From contig DBBA01000171.1 of assembly GCA_002291955.1 (NCBI GenBank), forward strand, positions 1 through 18,440: a DNA stretch of 18,440 bases, given 5' to 3'. Every line of letters starts with the position of its first letter. Positions within the stretch are counted from its first letter, which is position 1. Under the pieces are notes generated by a model, which saw nothing but the letters and a program-made list of their open reading frames with translations, was not told where the DNA came from and did no database searches. The translations under genes and the position numbers were made by a program. The DNA is from Rhodobacteraceae bacterium UBA996 (GTDB lineage: Bacteria; Pseudomonadota; Alphaproteobacteria; Rhodobacterales; Rhodobacteraceae). This document shows, piece after piece, positions 7,403-13,338 of the stretch.

Positions 7403-9438
7403 CGCCAGAACCGCGCCCAGTCGCGGTCGATCCGGGCCGTGTCGGCCGCGCTGACACTGTCGAACAGCCGTCCCGACAGGTTCAGGCGTTGACCCGCATC
7501 GGTCAGCCGCCCGCCAAAGCCAAGGTCGGTGCTGGCCCGGGTGGCGTTGCCGCGGAACCAGGCCGAGGGGATCGTCACGGTCACACCCCGGTCGAACCCG
7601 CCCGGCACATCGTCGGCATCGGTTGCCGTGGCATAGATGCCGACCCGCCAGCCGTTGGCAAAGGTCCGGTCGAGCGCCGCCGTCGCGCCCCAGTCGCCGG
7701 CCAGATAGCGGCCTGCGTCGATCCGGCCGGTCACACCATCGCCGAAGTCCCAGTATGCCGACAGATGTCCCATCACCGTCTCGTAGTCGCCCAGGTCAAA
7801 GGCCGTGCCCGGGGCGCGCTGGATCACCTGCGCCAGTTCCACCCCCAGCGCCAGCCGACTGCCGTCGGGCTTCCACAGCGCCTCGCCCGTGACACCTGCG
7901 AACATGGGCTCCAGCAGGCCCGCCTGCGCGCGGGCATAGACGGTCGGCGACAGCCGCCCCCGCCACTCGCCCGTCAGCCGATCCAGGCTCGGGTTGCCCT
8001 CGTCATACAGCACGGCATCCGTGCGCACCCGCGGCAGCGAGGATGCGGGTGGCGTGCCGCCGTCCAGCGTGCCCGCGATCCGTGCGGTCACCGCCCCGCC
8101 GAAGGACAGGCCGGGCGCAGGCTGCCAGTCACCCGACAGGCGCAGGCCCACCTCGCCCCGGCCCGCATCCGTGCCCTGGAACACGCGGGCGCGCAGGTAG
8201 GGCGCGAAGGACCAGGCAAAGCGCGGGTAGGTGCCGTCGGGGATCACCCCGCGACCCATCGGGGCCGGACCCAGCGTCGACCGCGCGCGCAACTGCTCCG
8301 CCGCGTCGGGGGCGGTTTCCAGCAGTTCCAGGTCGCGGCGCCCGAGGGTCAGCGACGACACGGGCAGCCCGTTCTCGACCGCGACCAGCGTCAGCGTCTC
8401 GACCTCGGGCGGCAGGCCGCGGGTCAGGGTGCGTGCCGCGCGGCCCAGCGCCTGTGGCCAGGCCTCGTGCCGCAGGTTCGACAGGCGCAGTTCGGCGCGG
8501 GTGCCCTGGATCTCGAACGCCTCCAGCCGCAGGCCTTCGGCCGCCAGGACGCGGGCCAGCGGCCCCGACAGCGACGCGGTGGTGCCGGGCTCGTGGGTGT
8601 CGATCCCCCGCGGCAGCACCGGGGGGGGCGCGCCGATCCGGGGACCAAGGGCCGCGCTGCGCTTGGGATCGACGTCGAGGGTCAGGGTGAACCCGAACTC
8701 CTGCCCGCCCAGCGTATAGGCGCCCAGCCGGACGCCGTCGGACACCAGATAGGACAGGCCCGCGTTCCAGGGCGCAGGCTCGTCGATCAGGCCCGCTGCC
8801 ACCTCGGCCTCATAGCGGTCGGCCGAGTATTCCCAGGCGAAGGTCAGGCGGTCGGTGGCGGCCCAGGTGATCCCGGCAAAGGCTGCGGTCGGCCCGGAAA
8901 ACCAGGCCTCGGGGCCGCCCTGCTCGCGGTCGGACAGGGCGGGCCGGGTGCCGCCGCCCAGCGATCCGGCCTGGCCGAAGCGGCCCCAGCCGATCCCCGC
9001 GCTGACCGACAGGCCATGCGGCAGCGCCTGTGTCGCCACCAGATATTCACCGGACGACAGCCCGGTGCCCAGGATATCGTGGAACCCCAGCGTGACGGTC
9101 GGCCAGCCCGCCGCGCCGTCGAGCATCGTCAGCCGCAGGTCGAAGGCCGCATCCGCCCAGTCCTCGTCCCCGGGCAACAGTCCTTCGGCCCGGGTATAGC
9201 GGAACCCCCCGGCAATGCGCGGTCCGGCCTGGAAACCGAACGCCGTGCGCGACATGGGCCCGAGTGCGGCAAAGGCCGCGCTGATCCGGCCGTCGGGCAT
9301 CGGGGTCGCGATCGGCATGTCGACCATGCCGGGGACCCCCCAGGTGCCGATGGGCGGCGCCGTGCCCGGTGACCCGTCTGCCTGGGCGAGGGCGACTTCA
9401 CCCGCACAGAACGCTGCCGCCGCAAGGACGCCCCGCAC
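7399..9438 (-). CDS. yjbH: YjbH/GfcD-family outer-membrane exopolysaccharide protein
   Basis: A long, beta-strand-rich exported protein. The N-terminal hallmark of the family, GTWGVPGMVDMPIATPMPDG, comes soon after the signal peptide. The C-terminal half has repeated aromatic/Gly strands (SLGGGTR, WDFGDGVTGRIDAGRYLAGD, GWRVGIYATAT) that suggest an outer-membrane beta-barrel. The frame is open to 9618, but codons above 9438 are atypical (AGA, CGA, AGG, ACA). A GTG at 9438 gives a compact signal peptide (MRGVLAAAAFCAGEVALA) and a 679-residue product, close to E. coli YjbH (about 700). Alternative starts are TTG at 9495, ATG at 9573 and ATG at 9618. It lies between the sugar transferase and the yjbF-like lipoprotein on one strand. 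Role inferred: export or assembly of an exopolysaccharide at the outer membrane. Confidence 0.82.
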   Translation of the reverse strand: MRGVLAAAAFCAGEVALAQADGSPGTAPPIGTWGVPGMVDMPIATPMPDGRISAAFAALGPMSRTAFGFQAGPRIAGGFRYTRAEGLLPGDEDWADAAFDLRLTMLDGAAGWPTVTLGFHDILGTGLSSGEYLVATQALPHGLSVSAGIGWGRFGQAGSLGGGTRPALSDREQGGPEAWFSGPTAAFAGITWAATDRLTFAWEYSADRYEAEVAAGLIDEPAPWNAGLSYLVSDGVRLGAYTLGGQEFGFTLTLDVDPKRSAALGPRIGAPPPVLPRGIDTHEPGTTASLSGPLARVLAAEGLRLEAFEIQGTRAELRLSNLRHEAWPQALGRAARTLTRGLPPEVETLTLVAVENGLPVSSLTLGRRDLELLETAPDAAEQLRARSTLGPAPMGRGVIPDGTYPRFAWSFAPYLRARVFQGTDAGRGEVGLRLSGDWQPAPGLSFGGAVTARIAGTLDGGTPPASSLPRVRTDAVLYDEGNPSLDRLTGEWRGRLSPTVYARAQAGLLEPMFAGVTGEALWKPDGSRLALGVELAQVIQRAPGTAFDLGDYETVMGHLSAYWDFGDGVTGRIDAGRYLAGDWGATAALDRTFANGWRVGIYATATDADDVPGGFDRGVTVTIPSAWFRGNATRASTDLGFGGRLTDAGQRLNLSGRLFDSVSAADTARIDRDWARFWR

Positions 9439-9675
9439 AACCCGGTGTCTCGGGCAAGCCCCGTCGACCGGGCCCGTTCGCCTGATCTTGCGCAAAGCTG
9501 CTGAACCGGGTCCGGCCACTTGTCCCTCGACATGCTTTGCGCAGTTCCAGCATGTGCGCCCGCGCTTGTCCATCGGCCGAGGTGTCGTCGTGCGCCCTTC
9601 CGTGTGCCTTGTGCCCATCTTGCGCGCGGGCCGGTCAGGCCCACCAGGGTGTCGGTCGGTCGGACCCCGGGCCGG
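9439..9675. other. Leader region between sugar transferase and yjbH
   Basis: If yjbH starts at 9438, this 237-base stretch is its leader. It holds a perfect 10-bp inverted repeat, TGCGCAAAGC at 9489-9498 and GCTTTGCGCA at 9534-9543. It also holds two direct copies of GGGCCGGTCAG at 9628-9638 and 9669-9679, the second overlapping the stop codon of the sugar transferase. No convincing -35/-10 pair was found. Part of it would be coding if a more upstream yjbH start is used. Confidence 0.4.
9489..9543. promoter_or_regulatory. Inverted repeat in yjbH leader
   Basis: Perfect 10-bp arms, TGCGCAAAGC and GCTTTGCGCA, separated by 35 bases, lie 51-105 bases upstream of the chosen yjbH start. The arms could pair in the transcript or be two half-sites for a regulator. 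The arm core TTTGCGCA is itself nearly palindromic, which favours protein binding. Function is inference only. Confidence 0.35.
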
Positions 9676-10632
9676 TCAGCGCCCCACGGCCGCCGGGCCT
9701 GGCGCATGCGGCCGAACCGGCACGGTTGTCCAGGCAAGTGGGGCAGCCGCCTTGGGCGCCTTGCCGATGATCGTCCGCACGACCGCGTCCGAGGGAAACG
9801 CCTGTCCCTCCGGCCCGGCCAATGGACCGGGAAGCCTGCCCGGACTCCGATCTGCGCCCCAATCTGCGCCTCGGCCTGCGCCCGTCCGCCGGCCGCACGC
9901 GTCCACCGGGCCCGCATCGGGACGCGCTAGCGCCATGCGCGCCACCGCGACAAGCGTCCTGGCCAGGATCCACAGGTCCAGCGCAACCGACCGTCTGCGC
10001 GCGTGCATCCGGTCAAGCCGCAGCTTCAGCGGCAGGATCCGGCCGGCATAGACCGCTTCGGTCTCCTCGACCGTGCGGGCCCTGGCAAGGCGCTGCCCCT
10101 CGATCCCGTGCAGACGCAGGGTCGCAAGTCCCGTCAGGCCCGGAGGAGCCTGCAACAGGGCCGCATAGGCCGACGGCTGAAGCGCCACATGTGCAGGCAG
10201 CGGAGGGCGGACGCCCACCAGGGCCATCTCGCCGCGCAGGACGCTCCACAGTTGCGGCAGCTCGTCGATCCGGGTGCGACGCAGGAACGGCCCCGTGCAA
10301 GTCTGGCGTGCGGCAAGGTGCCCGCCGCTGGCCCGGTCCGGCGCGGTCGGGTCCGGCCGAAGCGTGCGCAGCTTCCACAGGGCGAAGGGAACCCCGCCGC
10401 GGCCCACGCGCGTGCTGCGGTGGAAGATCGGCCGGCCGTCGAGGGTCCAGACCGCCAGCACCGCGCACAGGACCAAAGGCAGCGCCAGAAGTCCCATCGC
10501 CGTACCAAGCGCAAGATCCATGGCGCGGCGCACCCGTTCCCCGCGTGCCCGTTCCCCGCGCGCCCGTTCCCGGTGCGGGGTCCCGCTCGGGTGCCGGGGC
10601 GGACGGATGCGGCGGCGGACTGTTGCTGGCAT
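9676..10632 (-). CDS. Undecaprenyl-phosphate sugar transferase (exopolysaccharide priming)
   Basis: A 318-residue bacterial sugar transferase (WcaJ/PglC-type phosphoglycosyl transferase). It would move a sugar phosphate from a nucleotide sugar to undecaprenyl phosphate at the inner membrane, the first step of polysaccharide repeat assembly. An Arg-rich N-terminus (about 6-36) is followed by one hydrophobic segment (about 43-63), RVGRGGVPFALWKLRT (75-90), the catalytic Asp-Glu pair in IDELPQLWSVLRGEMALVG (D123, E124), RPPLP, and PPGLTGLA (163-170). The C-terminal 80 residues are Pro/Ala/Gly-rich and not part of the conserved domain. The ATG at 10632 has GAGGA (10640-10644) 7 bases upstream. 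An earlier ATG at 10680 would add 16 residues including one CxxC and is less likely. It heads the unit with yjbH and yjbF. Confidence 0.9.
   Translation of the reverse strand: MPATVRRRIRPPRHPSGTPHRERARGERARGERVRRAMDLALGTAMGLLALPLVLCAVLAVWTLDGRPIFHRSTRVGRGGVPFALWKLRTLRPDPTAPDRASGGHLAARQTCTGPFLRRTRIDELPQLWSVLRGEMALVGVRPPLPAHVALQPSAYAALLQAPPGLTGLATLRLHGIEGQRLARARTVEETEAVYAGRILPLKLRLDRMHARRRSVALDLWILARTLVAVARMALARPDAGPVDACGRRTGAGRGADWGADRSPGRLPGPLAGPEGQAFPSDAVVRTIIGKAPKAAAPLAWTTVPVRPHAPGPAAVGR
10522..10575 (-). repeat. 15-bp tandem repeat inside the sugar transferase gene
   Basis: About three tandem copies of a 15-base unit containing CCCGTTCCC (plus strand) lie near the 5' end of the sugar transferase gene. 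They encode the repeated ERARG/ERARG/ERVRR peptide before the membrane segment. The unit length is a multiple of three, so copy-number change would lengthen or shorten the basic N-terminal arm without breaking the frame. Confidence 0.6.
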
Positions 10633-10833
10633 CGGGCTGTCCTCGCGCGGGAAGGATCGCCCGCAGGCTTGGCATTTCATGATTAACACCCCGCAAACGC
10701 AGGATATTCCGACGCGGACAGCCCCGTTTGGAGCGGAGAAACGCCAGTCCGAGGCCCCATTTCTGACCGAATCGCGTGGTCCCTTGAAGGCTCGTGAGGT
10801 GTGGGGGCATTTCGCGTGAAAGGGAGACGACCG
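10633..10833. promoter_or_regulatory. Divergent promoter region, sugar transferase / CAP protein
   Basis: A 201-base gap between two divergent genes, so both promoters should be here. GC content drops around 10670-10720 (ATTTCATGATTAACA and AGGATATTCC), the best candidate for the minus-strand promoter. A TTGAAG near 10783 could be a -35 for the plus-strand gene, but no clear -10 follows. AGGGAG at 10821-10826 is a good ribosome binding site for the CAP gene. Divergence suggests that the polysaccharide unit and the secreted-protein genes could be co-regulated; this is inference. Confidence 0.4.
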
Positions 10834-11451
10834 ATGCGCAACGCACTGGTCGCCGTGCTGCTGACGATCTTGACGGCCGTTCCGGCGGTGGCCTGCCAGC
10901 CTGCCCGTGTGGCGGGTGCACAGACCACGATCGACCCGCGGGCGATCGATCAGGCGCTGTTCGACGCCGCGGTCACGGCCGAGACAAATGCGCACCGCTG
11001 CCGCGCGGGGCTTTCGGGCCTCGACGTCGAATCGCGCCTGCGCCGTGCCGCCGCAAATCACAGCGACTGGATGGCGCGCACCGGACAACTGACCCATGTC
11101 TCGACCGTACGCGGGCAACGCACGGTTCCCGAGCGCATCCAGTCCTCGAACGTCCGCCTGTCCGGTGGCGCCGAGAACATCGGCTATGTGCCGCGCATGG
11201 ACTTCCCCGAACCGCGCTTCCGGATCGTGGACGGGTCCCGCTGCGAATTCCGCAGCAATGCCGGGGCACCTGTCGCGCCGCACACCTATGCCAGCCTTGC
11301 GCGCAAGATCGTGGACGAGTGGATGGCCTCGGCGTCGCACCGGCGGAACATCCTGAACGGAAACATGACCCGCGTGTCACACGCTGTGGCCTTTGACGGC
11401 CAGTCGCCGCACTGCGGCCGGTACTACATCACACAACACTTCGTGCAATAA
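10834..11451 (+). CDS. Secreted CAP-domain (SCP/PR-1-like) protein
   Basis: A 205-residue exported protein. The signal peptide ends at about residue 20 (PAVA|CQP); the Pro before it does not fit a lipobox, so it is probably soluble. The CAP domain is complete: the four cavity residues are visible as His88 (QLTHVS), Glu114 (GGAENIGY), Glu162 and His169 (DEWMASASHRRNIL), with a GRYYITQHFV end strand. Four Cys remain after the signal peptide (21, 56, 137, 194), so one or two disulfides are possible. Bacterial CAP proteins are extracytoplasmic, with roles in wall or sterol/lipid binding or proteolysis that are mostly unproven. An AGGGAG ribosome binding site lies 7 bases before the ATG; the open frame upstream to 10801 is not needed. 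It is divergent from the sugar transferase and followed by the two small secreted proteins. Confidence 0.88.
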   Translation: MRNALVAVLLTILTAVPAVACQPARVAGAQTTIDPRAIDQALFDAAVTAETNAHRCRAGLSGLDVESRLRRAAANHSDWMARTGQLTHVSTVRGQRTVPERIQSSNVRLSGGAENIGYVPRMDFPEPRFRIVDGSRCEFRSNAGAPVAPHTYASLARKIVDEWMASASHRRNILNGNMTRVSHAVAFDGQSPHCGRYYITQHFVQ

Positions 11452-11511
11452 TCCGCCTGTCCCCCAACATGGCCGTCGCGCGACTCGTCGTGATGGCTTA
11501 ACCTTTGCCTG

Positions 11512-11526
11512 CGGGCGCGGCGCCCG
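11512..11526. promoter_or_regulatory. Hairpin just upstream of first small secreted protein
   Basis: CGGGCGC-G-GCGCCCG is a GC-only dyad located 18-32 bases before the ATG at 11545 and 6 bases before its GGGGGA ribosome binding site (11533-11538). It could be an attenuator-type hairpin, a weak terminator of the CAP transcript, or chance in such GC-rich DNA. Confidence 0.3.
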
Positions 11527-11544
11527 GGTGTTGGGGGATATCAC

Positions 11545-11823
11545 ATGAAGGTCAGGGTTCTGGCAGCCGTTCTGTGCTGCGCGCTGTCCATGTCGCCTGC
11601 TGCGGCGGGCGGTCTGGCGCAGTCGGAAGTCAAGTCGGATGCGTTTGCCGTGCAACAGGCGGCACCGGCGGCCGGTGCGCTGGGTGGAACCGGGACGCTG
11701 GCGCTGATCGCGGCCCTGGTGCTGGTCGCGGCGGTGGCTGGTGGCGGTGGCGGCGGCGGTGGCGGTGACGCCGTGCAGCCCGCCCCGGCGGCACCCGCCC
11801 CGGCCCCGGCGCCGCTGAAGTAG
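11545..11823 (+). CDS. Small secreted Gly/Pro-tailed protein, paralog 1 (YjbE/GfcA-like architecture)
   Basis: A 92-residue protein of unknown function. Residues 1-21 are a signal peptide (cleavage AAA|GG). A short polar segment with SEVKSDAFAVQQ follows, then a hydrophobic stretch (about 43-65: AGALGGTGTLA, IAALVLVAAVA), nine Gly in a row (66-74), and a Pro/Ala tail ending PLK. GGGGGA lies 6 bases before the ATG. Residues 21-75 match residues 22-76 of the next gene at 42 of 55 positions, so they are paralogs. The layout resembles small first proteins of E. coli exopolysaccharide operons (YjbE, GfcA), which have a signal peptide, a hydrophobic Ala/Val segment, a GGGDG-like run and a Thr-rich tail; yjbH and yjbF relatives lie 2 kb away. 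That link is inference. The hydrophobic stretch could be a transmembrane or self-associating segment. Confidence 0.75.
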   Translation: MKVRVLAAVLCCALSMSPAAAGGLAQSEVKSDAFAVQQAAPAAGALGGTGTLALIAALVLVAAVAGGGGGGGGGDAVQPAPAAPAPAPAPLK

Positions 11824-11990
11824 CACGGCGTCCCGTATCGGAGTGGTCCTGCGGTTCCCGTATCCGTGTCGCAACAATTGCCAGGATCGTGCGACCGAAT
11901 GGATGGGCGGCCTTGTCAGCCCTTTACCGCGTGATTCGCATCGCTTACCCGTTCGGACGGGATGCGTGGCATGACAGCAGGAGACATGCG
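11824..11990. other. Gap between the two small paralogs
   Basis: A 167-base spacer. A 9-base direct repeat, TCCCGTATC, occurs near 11830 and 11857. A TTGTCA at 11913-11918 may be a -35 element, but no good -10 follows. A small hairpin, CCCGT-TCGG-ACGGG, lies at 11948-11961, and the ribosome binding site AGGAG at 11979-11983. The spacing suggests that paralog 2 has its own promoter or a processed leader. Confidence 0.35.
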
Positions 11991-12251
11991 ATGAGAATGC
12001 GGGCGTGTGCGGGGGTTGCTCTGGCGCTCTCGATTGCGGCGGGAAGCGTGCAGGCCGGTGGCCTTGCCGCGCCCGAGGTGGAATCCGAGGTTTTCGGGGT
12101 CGAGCAGCCTGCGGTGGCCGCCGGTGCCCTGGGCGGTACGGGGACGCTTGCCGTCATCGCGGCGCTTGTGCTGATCGCGGCCGTTGCGGGCGGCGGTGGC
12201 GGTGATGGCGGAAACGATCAGCCCCCGCCGCCTCCGCCGCCGCTCAACTGA
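11991..12251 (+). CDS. Small secreted Gly/Pro-tailed protein, paralog 2 (YjbE/GfcA-like architecture)
   Basis: An 86-residue protein of unknown function and paralog of the preceding gene. Residues 1-22 are the signal peptide (VQA|GG). An acidic segment, EVESEVFGVEQP, is followed by the shared hydrophobic core AGALGGTGTLAVIAALVL (44-61) and IAAVA, then a GGGGGDGGND run and a tail of seven Pro ending PLN. The acidic patch and the GGGGGDGGND run make it closer than paralog 1 to the GGGDGS-containing small proteins of gfc/yjb operons. AGGAG lies 7 bases before the ATG at 11991; the open frame upstream to 11889 has no coding character. Its last 8 bases overlap the end of the converging LysR gene. 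The signal peptide is clear; function is unknown. Confidence 0.75.
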   Translation: MRMRACAGVALALSIAAGSVQAGGLAAPEVESEVFGVEQPAVAAGALGGTGTLAVIAALVLIAAVAGGGGGDGGNDQPPPPPPPLN

Positions 12252-13233
12252 TCGCGGGATCCCCGGGCCTGTCCTGAACCAGGTGCAGGCTGTCGGACAG
12301 CCAGGGCACCTCGGACCGCGCCGGTCCGAGGACCCCGATCTGCAGCAGCCGGCGAAAGGTCGCGGCCAGGTCACCGGCCTCGCGCATCAGCCGCCGGTCG
12401 GCGCAGAACAGCGAGATGCAGCGCGCTTCGGCGGGCGGCGGCAAGGGCACGAGCCGGGGGCCCCATCCCTGTTGACGGGCCCCGAGCGCCGAAAGGGCCG
12501 TGGTCACGGCCCACCCGGCGCCTGCCGCAACCATCGCCAGCAGGGCCGCGTTCGACGACAGTTCGAACCGTCGGGTCGGGGCAAGGCCGCGCCTGGCCAG
12601 GATCGCTTCGATGGTCCGACCCAGCATCTGCGCGCGATCGTAGCGCAGCAAGGGCAAGGCGCCGAGGGCCGCGAACGGATCCGGCCCGTCGATGTCCAGC
12701 CCCGCGGGCAGGGCCAGCACGAACGGATCGCGCAGGATCGGATGCTCGACAAGGTCGGGCAAGCCCCCGTCGGGCGAGGTCAGGATGCCGATGTCCAGCC
12801 GACCGTCGCCAAGCATCGTGGCCAGATCATGGCTCAGGCCCGTCGCCAGCCGGAACCCGCACCCCTGCAACCGGCGCGACAGGCCCGCGACGAATTGCGG
12901 TGTCAGGTCGGCGTCGAAGTCATCGATGATCCCCAGCCGCAATTCGGTGATCCGCGACAGGTCGATGGTGCCGGCCTCGGTCTCGGCATGACGAATCTGG
13001 GCAAGGGCCGGGTCGATGCGCGTCAGGAACTGCCGCCCGGCGGCGGTCAGTTGCATGGGCCGCCGGGTATGGTCCAGAAGCGGCTGGCCGACCGCGTCCT
13101 CGAGGTTCTTCAGATGCTGCGATACCGCGGCAAGGCTCAGGCCAGCCGCACGCGCGGTCTGGGCCACCGACCCGCTGCGTGCGGCAATGGCGAACAGCTC
13201 GAGCCCCCGCAGGGTGATGCCTTTGGAAATCAT
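12244..13233 (-). CDS. LysR-family transcriptional regulator
   Basis: A 329-residue regulator. The winged HTH is at about 8-66: LRGLELFAIAARSGSVAQTA, then ARAAGLSLAAVSQHLKNLE and LLDHTRRPMQLTAAG. A substrate-binding-like domain follows from about 90 (ELRLGIIDDFDADLTP, DIGILTSPDG, PFVLALPAG). Ligand and target genes cannot be named. The ATG at 13233 starts the conserved HTH directly; the frame is open to 13299, but that extension crosses a perfect palindrome that looks like an operator. It follows the UDP-glucose dehydrogenase gene on the same strand after 105 bases. It lacks the usual divergently transcribed partner, since its upstream neighbour points the same way. Its 3' end overlaps paralog 2 of the small secreted proteins by 8 bases. 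Confidence 0.9.
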   Translation of the reverse strand: MISKGITLRGLELFAIAARSGSVAQTARAAGLSLAAVSQHLKNLEDAVGQPLLDHTRRPMQLTAAGRQFLTRIDPALAQIRHAETEAGTIDLSRITELRLGIIDDFDADLTPQFVAGLSRRLQGCGFRLATGLSHDLATMLGDGRLDIGILTSPDGGLPDLVEHPILRDPFVLALPAGLDIDGPDPFAALGALPLLRYDRAQMLGRTIEAILARRGLAPTRRFELSSNAALLAMVAAGAGWAVTTALSALGARQQGWGPRLVPLPPPAEARCISLFCADRRLMREAGDLAATFRRLLQIGVLGPARSEVPWLSDSLHLVQDRPGDPAIS

Positions 13234-13263
13234 GAACCTGTCCCGGCGTTGTGCTGTCCTGGC

Positions 13264-13278
13264 TTCAGTCAAGCTGAA
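13264..13278. promoter_or_regulatory. Candidate LysR-type operator (T-N11-A dyad)
   Basis: TTCAG-TCAAG-CTGAA is a perfect 15-base interrupted palindrome containing the T-N11-A core of LysR regulator binding sites. It lies 31-45 bases upstream of the LysR start codon, in the only intergenic DNA on that side. It is lower in GC than its surroundings. Autoregulation by the adjacent LysR protein is the simplest reading; binding is not shown. It could also form a small hairpin at the end of the ugd transcript. Confidence 0.5.
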
Positions 13279-13338
13279 ACCGGGCGGGCCGCTGGTCAAG
13301 TCCTCGGGTCAGGCCGCGTGGTCTGCCGGGATGGCACG

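Noticed and set aside
7489..9372. 627-codon open frame on the plus strand
   Set aside because: Antisense to the yjbH-like gene; composition Arg/Gln/Gly-rich with no domain or ribosome binding site.
10633..10680. N-terminal extension of the sugar transferase with a CxxC (MKCQACGRSF)
   Set aside because: Only one Cys pair, so no zinc ribbon, and the ATG at 10632 has a well-placed GAGGA. A longer start cannot be fully excluded.
10888..10896. Possible lipobox at Cys21 of the CAP protein
   Set aside because: The residues before the Cys are P-A-V-A; Pro at -4 and Ala at -3 do not fit a lipobox, so ordinary signal peptidase cleavage is more likely.
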